Shown here one piece after another: positions 1 to 15,036 of a stretch of 64,000 nt of DNA (its first letter is position 1; each line of letters begins with the position of its first letter). The notes under the pieces are model-generated. The model was not told the DNA's origin, did no database searches, and worked only from the letters and a program-made list of their open reading frames with translations. Made by a program: the position numbers and the translations under genes. This DNA is from Halichondria panicea (taxonomy: Eukaryota > Porifera > Demospongiae > Suberitida > Halichondriidae). The stretch is from assembly GCF_963675165.1 (NCBI RefSeq), contig NC_087377.1:212501-276500 (forward strand), in the 5' to 3' direction.

Positions 1-19
1 TAATTTATATGCACTAGCA

Positions 20-345
<326 letters not shown>

Positions 346-510
346 ATGTAACACATAAAGTACATTATGCAATAGTGATTCAGAAAACTCTCCAATCTAC
401 ATAACAGTAGACGCACCCACACAAGTGCTAGTGATCGATATATTTATAGGCCAAGTAGTAGAATGGAATGTGCGTGGGAGCTACTAACATTCCAGGTATT
501 ATTGGGGTCT

Positions 511-1500
511 ACAAAACGTGTAATTGTACCACAACCAATTGTCCTACAAAAACAACGAAGGTATCAATGGAACCGGCATGGCTAGCACTATTGGTATGCA
601 AAGTTTGAACTTGCTATACCAATATTTGTGGAAATTAGGTATGGGATTTCTAGTGACACATACTTGGTTCAGGAGTGGAGACTACAGACTTGAGATAGTC
701 AGCAACTTCAGTCTGACCATACTGTACTGCCCAGTCAAGAGGAGTCCTGCCATCATTATTAGTTACATCTGGACAGGTAAGGGACAGAGATCTTGTAGTA
801 GTACTGACCATTACCATGCAGGATGACTACATTATTTTATTATCATGTACCAACTGTGTATTGTATTGCAGTTGCCATGACGATACAACTGCAGGTACAC
901 TGATTGTTTCATTACATGCACATTGAACCACATTAATATATTCACGGGTTGTCTATCAGAGGATCTAATGAAACAGTACCCACTACGGAAATCACTCACC
1001 AACATCACACTTTAGTTCCTCAACTAGGTATTTCACTAGTTGTATATTTCCTCCCACACAAGCCCTGTGCAGTGGTGTTAGGCCCCGCCTGTCCCTCACA
1101 TCTGTGTGTGGTGATACGTCAATATACTCAATAATTAAGTGAGATATGTTATTATAGACTATAGACTCAAAATTGCGGAAAAATAAAACAAGCCTATACA
1201 AATAGAAATAGTTGGTCTTATTAATTATTGGTATGCAAAGTTTGAACGTGATACACGACTGTGTGCGGAAGTTAGGTATGGGATTTCTAGTGACGAGTTT
1301 AACTTCAGCCATGTACGTAAGTGTATAGTGGTCAAGATGGACCAAACATGTCATTGTACCACAACCACTTGTCGTACGGAGAAAGTAAAGGTAGCATAGG
1401 AAAGGGCATGCCTTGTTCTATTGGTGCACCAAATTCGAGCTTGATACACCACTGTTTGTGGAAATTAGGTATGGGATTTCTAAAGCGCATACAGAAATGC
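511..1500. repeat. Locally duplicated intron segments of the ankyrin gene
   Basis: Three related stretches (about 511-665, 1215-1295 and 1336-1500) share the words ccacaacca, ggtatgcaaagtttgaac and ggtatgggatttct. Each lies beside an ankyrin exon or exon remnant. They look like copies of one exon-plus-intron unit that duplicated in tandem and diverged. Confidence 0.6.
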
Positions 1501-2191
1501 CTGAGTCCTGTTACTATTATCCCTCACATCTGTTGTGGAACAAAGTTCAACTATCACATATATTTTTAACAGATATTACTATGGCAACCGTATAGCAAAT
1601 GTTTATGTATTTCAAACAAGTGTACGTACATTGCAAATAATTATTCGAAATTGAAATGTAACACTATTAAACTTTCCGCTGTATGCATGGTATGAAAACT
1701 TCACATACACAACGACTACTTACCAGTGCTACGACTACTACATCGCAAATAATTATTATACTACGTGAAATTACTGACACAATTGATATTGCTACACAGT
1801 ACATGTATATAATTCAGATACCATAATGATATGGAGAAACAATTACAATACACAAATAATTATAATGACTACTTACCAGTGCTGCACCCGACCTCCTTCA
1901 AGTACTGCACCACCTCTTTATGACCTCCCCAGCATGCCCAGTGAAGTGGAGTCATGTTTTCACTCCCACCACCTTTATCAGTACGAGCTCCATGAGTAAC
2001 CAGTGTCTTCACAATCTCAAGGTAGCCCCTCCAGCAAGCCAAGTGTAATGGAGATTGCTTATCCGCCCACTTGTCACTCCAGTAGAGCTGGTGGTTGGGG
2101 TCTGCCCCCTGTCCCAACATGGACCTAACTTTGATGACGTTACTATAGTTTACAGCCTGCCATAAGTCCCTGGCTAGCTTCTTTTGAGCAC
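650..2191 (-). CDS. Ankyrin-repeat protein, 3' part (three exons seen)
   Basis: Three minus-strand exons encode ankyrin repeats. Exon 1877-2191 starts after tgtacag, ends at gtaagt, and carries two to three repeats with QSPLHLACWRGYLEIVK and MTPLHWACWGGHKEVVQ. Exon 1000-1101 is 102 nt, one repeat (GLTPLHRACVGGNIQLVKYL), bounded by cacacag and gtgagt. Exon 650-768 is a last repeat (GRTPLDWAVQYGQTEV) ending in a stop. Ankyrin repeats are protein-binding scaffolds; the partner cannot be told. The 5' end is missing because the first exon seen begins with a splice acceptor. A decayed repeat-like remnant (reverse of 1500-1530) lies between exons, and introns share duplicated sequence, pointing to growth by exon duplication. 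Confidence 0.75.
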
Positions 2192-2886
2192 TGTACAAAA
2201 TAGATGGTTGGGGGATCAGTCATGCAGAGAATTACTTGATATGTGTATATAGTTTATACAAGTGACACCATGCACATATCCAGCTGTCACTTTGCTGTAC
2301 AGTGTTCCACCTCTGATCATAGCCTGCTCTGACTCTACTAATGGAATGAGCCTCCCTCCATGCAATCACAAGGTGCTACCATGAGTAGTAATTATAGTCT
2401 ACATGTTCACTCACTCTGAGTCTTGTTCAGTAGCCATTCCGAAGCTTTGTTCAAACTCTGTCAAATTCACCCCTTGAATTGTATCTCAGCTCAGTAAGCA
2501 AAGTGCATGCACCCTCTTTCTGTATTTCAAGGGCCCTTCCGGCCACAAAAACCCACATGATTAATTGCAATTGCAAAAGCATAAAAATCCATTTATAATT
2601 ATATGCACACAGTCAATAGTGGAGTCATGTGACCCTACTACACACAAAACAACACTTATAAACACACGGAAAAATAAATATTAAAATTCAGCTAAAAGGA
2701 ACTGCTCCAAATTGATCTACAGTTGTCATTGTCGTCGTAATCTTTGAACTCTCTCTAAGGGGGGGGGTGCTCCAAACAAATCTCGTCTTGCATTGTCAGC
2801 AGTATTATGAGTGGGCGGGGTAGAGGAACGTCCGTCAAAAATGAAGTGCTACCAAAGTCATCCGTAGGAAATGGACTGCCAGTCTG
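2192..2886. other. Stretch without a recognisable gene
   Basis: No convincing exon, RNA gene or repeat family was seen here. There is a run of nine G near 2760 and AT-rich sequence. It may be the 5' intron of the ankyrin gene or intergenic. Confidence 0.4.
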
Positions 2887-2888
2887 TG

Positions 2889-2933
<45 letters not shown>
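2889..2933. repeat. (TG)n microsatellite
   Basis: Pure TG run of roughly 45 bases, followed by a repeated tract (ccaccctctataatacag) that occurs three times up to 3200. Confidence 0.95.
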
Positions 2934-2936
<3 letters not shown>

Positions 2937-3263
2937 GGTGGGAGGTTCAATAAGCAGTATATAGAGTGGAGTGTGTCTATTGTAGTCACCCTCTATAATA
3001 CAGCCAGGTTTGATAAGGGACCCAGAGTCAGCCTCTGCTGTATAATCAATAAGCCAGATTAATGGGCCCCAAAGTCTCCATAGCATGTGTTTGGACCTGT
3101 GTTAGCAGGCCACCCTCTATAATACAGCCAGGTTAATGGGCCTCAAAGTCTCCATAGCATGTGTTTGGACCTGTGTTAGCAGACCACCCTCTATAATACA
3201 GAGCCACTGTTGGTCTACCCACCACTATACATACACAGGGTATACTAATAGTAAGGTACTCAC

Positions 3264-6175
<2,912 letters not shown>

Positions 6176-6471
6176 GAGTCAGCAACTCCATCACCACGCT
6201 ACCTAATTAAACAAGAACAAAGAATAATAATTACAAGGAAGCAGGTATTACATGCAAAATAGCCGATTTGGCATTTTTTAATTTGGCGTCTTAGGCGTAA
6301 TCTCGTGGACCAGCCGATATATCATATTTCAGGGTCAGGGTCCGCATCTTAGGCGTGGCTACTATACAGCAAAGATACCATACCGCTATTTTTAAAAATA
6401 CTCGCCAAAATAATTATTATTAAGTACAGTGTTGCCTAAGTTATTGACCATCAAAGATATTATAGCACCTC

Positions 6472-6771
6472 CACACACACACACACCCACCCACACACAC
6501 GCACACGCACACACACACCCACACACACACACACACACACACCCACCCACACACACGCACACGCACACACCCACCCACCCACACACACGCACACACACAC
6601 ACACGCACACGCACACGCACACACCCACCCACACACACGCACACGCACACACCCACCCACCCACACACACGCACACACACACACACGCACACGCACACGC
6701 ACACACACACACCCACCCACACACACGCACACGCACACACACACACACACACGCGCACACACCCTCCACAC
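6472..6771. repeat. Compound CA / CCCA / CGCA microsatellite
   Basis: About 300 bases of CA repeat regularly interrupted by ccc and gc, giving longer sub-units such as cacccacccacacacacgca. Several His/Thr/Pro or Cys/Val frames across it are artefacts. Confidence 0.95.
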
Positions 6772-6825
6772 ACACTCACTTTAGGCACACAACAGAAGGT
6801 GATCTTTATCTCATCACAAACAAGA

Positions 6826-6917
6826 GATGATAATGGAAGTCAGTGAGGCGGTCCTCATCCGTGGGAAACTTGTGTTCCCTTGTGAAGACATTATTCTGAC
6901 ACAGCTCCTCTACACGT
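6826..6917 (-). CDS. Possible terminal exon, not recognised
   Basis: After a possible acceptor (cgtgtag) the minus strand is open for about 33 codons (EELCQNNVFTREHKFP, DEDRLTDFHYH) and ends in a stop. The composition looks protein-like but no family was recognised, and it does not fit the kinase located downstream. It may be chance. Confidence 0.25.
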
Positions 6918-7384
6918 GTGTGTTGAAACTGTGTGTGGGGGAGCATGTTTATAAGATGCTCAACAATGGGAGATATTAATATTGAGTTGAATCAAAAGCT
7001 TGTAATAAGTGAATAGTGCATTCTGTAGCTGTTGGAGAGGACTATATCACACACCTGACAACCACACCATCACTATATTATTATAGCATCATACTGTAAA
7101 GCAATCCCTAATTTGATAGGCTTTCAAGGAGCTACAAAATGGACAATCCCTACTGTGATTATTATTTATAATGCACCTATCAATGTGATGCCCCCCAGGA
7201 GGGGTCGGGCTAACATTAGGGAGTTGACCATACCCCAGGTCAAGCTTCCCCATGGTGGGGGAGGATTCTGTCTTCAAATCCCCCATTCCCCCAGTCAACA
7301 CTGGCCAGGGTTTGAGCCTCAAGCAGTTGCATACACAATATCCTATACAGTTCTACCGAAAATTAATAAGTCATCAATTATTAT

Positions 7385-8640
7385 TGTCTAGTAATAAGGT
7401 AGCGCTCACCTTTCCCCTGAGTCAGAGTGTTGGTCCATTGTGTCCAGTGCACCGTGCTAGCTAGTAGGACCACTCCAATGGATGTGCTCTCAGAGTATTA
7501 GAGTGAATGCACCACATGGCCATTGGGTAAAGATCGTCACACTATTAGACAAAATATGTTTCATTTTGTAGATTTGATGACAACACGCTCACACACAAAA
7601 TGGAGACGGTTGGGGAGGAAAAGCGTTCACTTGTCCTTCCCTCTAGGAGCTTCCACAAGGCTGGATATCTGGTGAATACTCCTCCAAAAGACCAGCAGCA
7701 ATGGATCACAGGCAAAGAGCAGCGCAGCGAGTACAAGTGAGTGGCTAGTCATGATCAAAAGTGGACCACCTAGTATAGTGTATAGGCTGCTTTAGATGAC
7801 TGGCATTCAATATCTGCTAATAGATATCATTACTAGTGATCAAACTATACAGCCTCTGTATCAAATGCATCCATTGCTACACATTTGTTGACCCGTTACT
7901 TCATTGCGTACAGTGATGGAGAGCACGAGAGGGGCGGAGTCAGTGACCAGTTACTATGACAACATATGATGGAGGAGTTACAAGGTGACACTGTGGAGTT
8001 TGCGTACAACCCATTGGACGTCTTTCACTGCAGATAAAGGAACACAATTAAGAAATAGTGAGTACTGCCGCGTGCAGAGTGTGACTCTTTCCCCCACCAG
8101 AACTGTGATCTGAGCATGTCATGTGATAGGCCTTGTCTAGAGCTACAGAATGCATCTCTTAGTTTTGATATTGATTGCTTTTTAGTGAAGTTATGACCTC
8201 CTGAAAGTTGCTTAAATTATACATTTTATGGGGAAAGTGTTGTGTTAAATCAGGCCTAAGTTTGAGAGCCCTATAACTTGTGTCAGTCTCCAAGATAATG
8301 TGTGTATTTAGTAGTGCTACAAGACTGTACATACACTATCAATTATTGCAGCTCAAGTTGATTTGAAGAAATAAAAATGTTTAAGATAATAATTGTTATG
8401 GTGGAATTATCTACTAGTGATTGAGTGGTCTGATTGTTCTCTCACTTGTTAGATTCGTGAGGGTCAGTTGTTCACTCTGTTGGATGCTGATGATGATCCA
8501 GCCATTGGACGTCAGATAAAAATACAATCGACCTAAGAAACAGTGAGTACTGCCGCGTACAGAGTGTGACTCTTTCCCTGACCAAACTTTGATCTCTCCT
8601 TCCCTGACCAAACTTTGATCTGAGCATATTCATGTGATAG
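7385..8640. repeat. Low-copy module M, first copy
   Basis: This segment recurs at about 24,330-25,212 and, shortened, at 53,632-53,866. Shared landmarks are the sequence around an ATG exon, gctcaagttgatttgaagaaa, and gtgagtactgccgcg. In all three places it lies just to the left of a 40-bp satellite array, so it belongs to one duplicated block. Inside this copy, 8030-8110 and 8510-8590 repeat each other. Confidence 0.8.
7555..7739 (+). CDS. Putative exon in module M
   Basis: An acceptor (cattttgtag) is followed by a frame of about 55 codons, FDDNTLTHKMETVGEEKR through NTPPKDQQQW to EYK, ending at a possible donor (aa-gtgagtgg). The product is not recognised. A second copy at 24,545-24,748 has a 40-base palindromic insertion near the ATG plus base changes that break the frame. 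Whether this copy is expressed is unknown. Confidence 0.35.
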
Positions 8641-8689
8641 GCCTTATCTAACAGTGCTTGGAATAGTTATTCGCTGTACTCCCCCCTAG

Positions 8690-11600
8690 TGTTTACGTTC
8701 CCGTGGGTGGGTTCAATTCACTAGCAATAGTTTTGCGTTCCCGTGAGTGGGTTCAATTCACTAGCAATAGTTTTGCGTTCCCGTGGGTGGGTTCAATTCA
8801 CTAGCAATAGTTTTGCGTTCCCGTGGGTGGGTTCAATTCACTAGCAATAGTTTTGCGTTCCCGTGAGTGGGTTCAATTCACTAGCAATAGTTTTGCGTTC
8901 CCGTGATTGGGTTCAATTCACTAGCAATAGTTTTAAGTTCTCGTGAGTGGTCACTAGCAATAGTTTTGCGTTCCCGTGGGTGGGTTCAATTCACTAGCAA
9001 TAGTTTTAAGTTCCTGTGAGTGGTCACTAGCAATAGTTTTGCGTTCCCGTGGGTGGGTTCAATTCACTAGCAATAGTTTTGCGTTCCCGTGAGTGGGTTT
9101 AATTCACTAGCAATAGTTTTACGTTCCGTGAGTGGGTTCAATTCACTAGCAATAGTTTTACGTTCCCGTGAGTGGGTTCAATTCACTAGCAATAGTTTTG
9201 CGTTCCCGTGGGTGGGTTCAATTCACTAGCAATAGTTTTGCTTTCCCGTGGGTGGGTTCAATTCACTAGCAATAGTTTTAAGTTCCCGTGAGTGGTCACT
9301 AGCAATAGTTTTGCGTTCCCGTGGGTGGGTTCAATTCACTAGCAATAGTTTTGCGTTCTCGTAAGTGGGTTCAATTCACTAGCAATAGTTTTGCATTCCC
9401 TTGAGTAGGTTCAATTCACTAGCAATAGTTTTACGTTCCCATGAGTGGGTTCAATTCACTAGCAATAGTTTTAAGTTCCCGTGAGTGGGTTCAATTCACT
9501 AGCAATAGTTTTGCGTTCCCGTGAGTGGGTTCAATTCACTAGCAATAGTTTTGCGTTCCCGTGAGTGGGTTCAATTCACTAGCAATAGTTTTGCGTTCCC
9601 GTGGGTGGGTTCAATTCACTAGCAATAGTTTTGCGTTCCCGTGAGTGGGTTCAATTCACTAGCAATAGTTTTGCGTTCCCGTGGGTGGGTTCAATTCACT
9701 AGCAATAGTTTTACGTTCCCGTGAGTCGGTTCAATTCACTAGCAATAGTTTTAAGTTCCCGTGAGTGGGTTCAATTCACTAGCAATAGTTTTGCGTTCCC
9801 GTGAGTGGGTTCAATTCACTAGCAATAGTTTTGCGTTCCCGTGAGTGGGTTCAATTCACTAGCAATAGTTTTGCGTTCCCGTGAGTGGGTTCAATTCACT
9901 AGCAATAGTTTTGCATTCCCTTGAGTGGGTTCAATTCACTAGCAATAGTTTTACGTTCCCGTGGGTGGTTTCAAGTTTCCGTGAGTGGGTTAAATTCACT
10001 AGCAATAGTTTTACGTTCCCGTGGGTGGTTTCAAGTTTCCGTGAGTGGGTTAAATTCACTAGCAATAGTTTTACGTTCCCGTGAGTGGGTTCAATTTACT
10101 AGCAATAATTTTGCGTTCCCGTCAGTGGGTTCAATTCACTAGCAATAGTTTTGCGTTCCCGTGAGTGGGTTCAATTCACTAGCAATAGTTTTAAGTTCCC
10201 GTGAGTGGTCACTAGCAATAGTTTTGCGTTCTCATGAGTGGGTTCAATTCACTAGCAATAGTTTTGCGTTCCAGTGAGTGGGTTCAATTCACTAGCAATA
10301 GTTTTGCGTTCCCGTGGGTGGGTTCAATTCACTAGCAATAGTTTTGCGTTCCCGTGGGTGGGTTCAATTCACCAGCAATAGTTTTGCGTTCCCGTGGGTG
10401 GGTTCAATTCACCAGCAATAGTTTTGCGTTCCTGTGGGTGGGTTCAATTCACCAGCAATAGTTTTGCGTTCCCGTGGGTGGGTTCAATTCACCAGCAATA
10501 GTTTTGCGTTCCCGTGGGTGGGTTCAATTCACCAGCAATAGTTTTGCGTTCCCGTGGGTGGGTTCAATTCACCAGCAATAGTTTTGCGTTCCCGTGGGTG
10601 GGTTCAATTCACCAGCAATAGTTTTGCGTTCCCGTGGGTGGGTTCAATTCACTAGCAATAGTTTTGCGTTCCCGTGGGTGGGTTCAATTCACTAGCAATA
10701 GTTTTAAGTTCCCGTGAGTGGTCACTAGCAATAGTTTTGTGTTCCCGTGGGTGGGTTCAATTCACTAGCAATAGTTTTGCGTTCCCGTGAGTGGGTTCGA
10801 TTCACTAGCAATAGTTTTGCGTTCCCGTGAGTGGGTTCGATTCACTAGCAATAGTTTTGCGTTCCCGTGAGTGGGTTCAATTCACTAGCAATAGTTTTGC
10901 GTTCCCGTGAGTGGGTTCAATTCACCAGCAATAGTTTTGCGTTTCCGTGGGTGGGTTCAATTCACCAGCAATAGTTTTGCGTTCCCGTGGGTGGGTTCAA
11001 TTCACCAGCAATAGTTTTGCGTTCCCGTGGGTGGGTTCAATTCACCAGCAATAGTTTTGCGTTCCCGTGGGTGGGTTCAATTCACTAGCAATAGTTTTGC
11101 GTTCCCGTGGGTGGGTTCAATTCACTAGCAATAGTTTTGCGTTCCCGTGAGTGGGTTCAATTCACTAGCAATAGTTTTGCGTTTCCGTGAGTGGGTTCAA
11201 TTCACCAGCAATAGTTTTGCGTTCCCGTGGGTGGGTTCAATTCACCAGCAATAGTTTTGCGTTCCCGTGGGTGGGTTCAATTCACCAGCAATAGTTTTGC
11301 GTTCCCGTGGGTGGGTTCAATTCACCAGCAATAGTTTTGCGTTCCCGTGGGTGGGTTCAATTCACTAGCAATAGTTTTGCGTTTCCGTGGGTGGGTTCAA
11401 TTCACTAGCAATAGTTTTGCGTTCTCGTGAGTGGGTTCAATTCACTAGCAATAGTTTTGCATTCCCTTGAGTGGGTTCAATTCACTAGCAATAGTTTTAC
11501 GTTCCCGTGGGTGGTTTCAAGTTTCCGTGAGTGGGTTAAATTCACTAGCAATAGTTTTACGTTCCCGTGAGTGGGTTCAATTTACTAGCAATAATTTTGC

Positions 11601-12648
11601 GTTCCCGTCAGTGGGTTCAATTCACTAGCAATAGTTTTGCGTTCCCGTGAGTGGGTTCAATTCACTAGCAATAGTTTTAAGTTCCCGTGAGTGGTCACTA
11701 GCAATAGTTTTGCGTTCTCATGAGTGGGTTCAATTCACTAGCAATAGTTTTGCGTTCCCGTGGGTGGGTTCAATTCACTAGCAATAGTTTTACGTTCCCG
11801 TGGGTGGGTTCAATTCACCAGCAATAGTTTTGCGTTCCCGTGGGTGGGTTCAATTCACCAGCAATAGTTTTGCGTTCCCGTGGGTGGGTTCAATTCACCA
11901 GCAATAGTTTTGCGTTCCCGTGGGTGGGTTCAATTCACCAGCAATAGTTTTGCGTTCCCGTGGGTGGGTTCCATTCACCAGCAATAGTTTTGCGTTCCCG
12001 TGGGTGGGTTCAATTCACCAGCAATAGTTTTGCGTTCCCGTGGGTGGGTTCAATTCACCAGCAATAGTTTTGCGTTCCCGTGGGTGGGTTCAATTCACCA
12101 GCAATAGTTTTGCGTTCCCGTGGGTGGGTTCAATTCACTAGCAATAGTTTTGCGTTCCCGTGGGTGGGTTCAATTCACTAGCAATAGTTTTAAGTTCCCG
12201 TGAGTGGGTTCAATTCACTAGCAATAGTTTTGCGTTCCCGTGAGTGGGTTCAATTCACTAGCAATAGTTTTGCGTTCCCGTGAGTGGGTTCAATTCACTA
12301 GCAATAGTTTTGCGTTCCCGTGAGTGGGTTCAATTCACTAGCAATAGTTTTGCATTCCCTTGAGTGGGTTCAATTCACTAGCAATAGTTTTACGTTCCCG
12401 TGGGTGGTTTCAAGTTTCCGTGAGTGGGTTCAATTTACTAGCAATAATTTTGCGTTCCCGTCAGTGGGTTCAATTCACTAGCAATAGTTTTGCGTTCCCG
12501 TGAGTGGGTTCAATTCACTAGCAATAGTTTTAAGTTCCCGTGAGTGGTCACTAGCAATAGTTTTGCGTTCTCATGAGTGGGTTCAATTCACTAGCAATAG
12601 TTTTACGTTCCCGTGAGTGGGTTCAATTCACTAGCAATAGTTTTACGT
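8690..12648. repeat. 40-bp satellite array 1
   Basis: About 99 head-to-tail copies of a 40-bp unit whose core reads gggttcaattcactagcaat followed by agttttgcgttcccgtgagt. Some copies lack 7 bases (gttcaat) and are 33 bp; these nearly always follow an agttttaagtt variant. Runs of accagc versus actagc variants and the recurrence of an identical multi-unit block at 9911, 11,458 and 12,351 show higher-order structure. There are no unique spacers, so this is not a CRISPR array. Long frames inside are artefacts. Confidence 0.97.
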
Positions 12649-12811
12649 GTTTTGTAGTTTGTGCTTTTTGCGCTGTACCCCCCCCTTGCATGTGTGACTG
12701 TGTTTTGTAGTTTGTGCTTTTTGCGCTGTACTCCCCCCTTGCATGTGTGACTGTGTTTTGTAGTTTGTGTGCTTTTTGTGCTGTACTCCCCCCTTGCATG
12801 TGTGACTGTGT
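12649..12811. repeat. 53-bp minisatellite, 3 copies
   Basis: Unit of about 53 bp (tgttttgtagtttgtgcttt, gcgctgtactcccccc, cttgcatgtgtgactg). It abuts the 40-bp satellite here, at 25,212-25,446, at 30,652-30,869 and at 53,867-53,977. Confidence 0.93.
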
Positions 12812-12837
12812 TTAGTCACTAGCAATAGTTTTAAGTT

Positions 12838-13669
12838 CCCATGAGTGGAGGTTCAATAATTCACAACAGCTGCATTGTACCTCCTTGTTTTGTGTTTTTT
12901 ATGCAAGTGCACTGAATGCGCAAGCGAAAGCATAGGTTTTCTGAATGCTTAGAAACAGACCTTTCAAATGATACCATATTTATTTGATATTTGCCAATTT
13001 AGTCCCCATGGTCCGAGGTCTAAAAATAACAAATTCAGGGCCCGGATGAAATATTGGATTGAAACACATCATTTGAAATGTATTTTTCTAAGCTTTCGGA
13101 ATATTATAAAATTTTTGACATGGATCAACTGTTATGGCTGTTGAAAGACCCACCTTCCGTTTGTTCGTGAATCTTTCGGCTGTCATAACTTAAATTCTGT
13201 GGATCGAAAGTCAAAAATGTTATGGTTTTCTGAATGCTTAGAATCAGACCTTTTAAATGGTACGGGTGGGTTAGGGTTAGGCTCCCGTGAGTGGACTGAA
13301 TGCGCCAGCAAAAGTCTTAGGCTCCCGCGAGTTGGCTGAATGCACCACGAAAATAACCCCACGAAAATTACCCGCTATATATACGATAGTTGGATGTTTT
13401 TTATGCGCTGTACTCCCCCCTTGTGTTGTATTTTTTATGTGAGTGCGCTAAATGCGCCAGCGAAAGTCTTAGGCTCTCGCGAGTTGGCTGAATGCACCAG
13501 CAAAAGTCTTGGGCTCTCGCAAGTTGGGCTGAATGCGCTAGCGAACGTCTTAGGCTCTCGCGAGAGGGCTGAATGCACCACGAAAATGACCCGCTATACG
13601 ATAGTTGGAATAGTTAGTATTTTTTCTGCGCTGTACTCCCCCGTGAATCTTTCGGCTGTCATAACTTAA
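12838..13669. repeat. Satellite flank S with diverged, GC-richer 40-bp units
   Basis: The segment is shared with 30,885-31,700. Its later part carries several imperfect 37-40 bp units (ggctcccgtgagtggactga, atgcgccagcaaaagtctta) that align base for base with the 40-bp satellite, which has cactagc where this has cgccagc. Also repeated at 14,557-15,036 and 15,924-16,340. No gene recognised. Confidence 0.75.
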
Positions 13670-14556
13670 CCCTTTCCCAGCTTTAATTAAAACAGAATAA
13701 ATACATGTTTTTCTTTAAAAATCCATATCTTATGAACTGTACATTGAAATCATTCGTAACTATTTCCTACAGGTAGCCCAGACCCCGGGGGTACCATGAC
13801 ATCATCATCGTTACCTAGCAACTGACCACCCCCAACTAATTAGCGATTGTTTACAAACATTCACAATTATGTACACAAACAATATTATACGAAGGCACAA
13901 AGTGACTATAGACACTAAGTAAGTGTTCTCAATGTTCTCACGGTGACATAGTTCGATCAGGATCTGCCGAAACTTCTCTGCGAGGTCGTATCAGCAGACG
14001 CCCTTTTCCCGGGAAACGTTCTTCACCTACACACAAGTTTACAAGTTCAATGGTGGCTCATGATATCCACTGCTGTACTAACTAGCCTAAGCAAACCTAT
14101 ACTGAAGCTATCCTGAAGCTATCAGAATACAGTAGGTTGTACAAATGCTACTCTAGACTTACCAGATCCAGAAACTTGGTCCAGCTCCTTCAGGCTCCTC
14201 AGGCTCTTTATTTTTTAGCTTGAGGTAGCTTCCTACCTAGCTACGATCCCAGTCACTGTCCTCTCACTCTACAAGGCCATAAGCATCGATATTCTCACTG
14301 TCTAGCAGCTCTAGAGCCCCACTGAGGTTGTACTACAAAGATCTTGAAGTCATCATCAAACGGTCACTTTTCTTTCGACGGTACTGCACAAAGCATACCT
14401 CGAAGCAAGATGTTGAAAATACCATGTGAAAGAGCAGCTCAATGCGCATGTGCTGGTACCTACAGCGTGTGCATAGCTCCAACACAGCCCGCACAGCAAA
14501 TTTTTGAAAAATCTCGGTCCGCTGGACGACATATGTCGTCCAAAGCCGGGAAAGGG
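13670..14556. mobile_element. piggyBac-type MITE, copy 1 (TTAA target)
   Basis: 887 bp bounded by TTAA on both sides (13,666-13,669 and 14,557-14,560). The ends are inverted: ccctttcccagcttt on the left and aaagccgggaaaggg on the right. The same flanking sequence with a single TTAA and no insert is present at 13,190-13,193 and 31,247-31,250, so target site and ends are clear. TTAA targets and CCC...GGG ends are typical of piggyBac. No transposase was found inside, so it is non-autonomous. Confidence 0.9.
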
Positions 14557-15036
14557 TTAAATTCTGTGGATCGAAAGTCAAAAATGTTATGGTTTTCTGA
14601 ATGCTTAGAAACAGACCTTTTAAATGGTACGGGTGGGTTAGGGTTAGGCTCCCGTGAGTGGACTGAATGCGCCAGCAAAAGTCTTAGGCTCCCGCGAGTT
14701 GGCTGAATGCGCCACGAAAATAACCCCACGAAAATTATCCGCTATATATACGATAGTTGGATGTTTTTTATGCGCTGTACTCCCCCCTTGTGTTGTATGT
14801 TTTATGTGAGTGCGCTAAATGCGCCAGCGAAAGTCTTAGGCTCTCGCGAGTTGGCTGAATGCACCAGCAAAAGTCTTGGGCTCTCGCAAGTTGGGCTGAA
14901 TGCGCTAGCGAACGTCTTAGGCTCTCGCGAGAGGGCTGAATGCACCACGAAAATGACCCGCTATACGATAGTTGGAATAGTTAGTATTTTTTCTGCGCTG
15001 TACTCCCCCGTGAATCTTTCGGCTGTCATAACTTAA

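Noticed and set aside
9881-10142. Frames of about 70 codons inside the satellite
   Set aside because: They follow the satellite period and exist only where variants happen to remove stops.
8690-12648. CRISPR-like array
   Set aside because: The 40-bp units are contiguous with no unique spacers, the setting is eukaryotic, and no cas genes are present; this is a satellite.
13262-13280. Telomere-like gggttagggttagg (also at 14,635 and 16,000)
   Set aside because: Only about two units, within flank S; the paralogue at 31,322 reads gggttatggttagg, so it is chance sequence and not a telomere remnant.
14344-14729. Paired plus and minus frames inside the TTAA MITE (repeated at 15,711-16,096)
   Set aside because: They run across the MITE end into flank S and match no transposase; the two copies are the same because the segment is duplicated.
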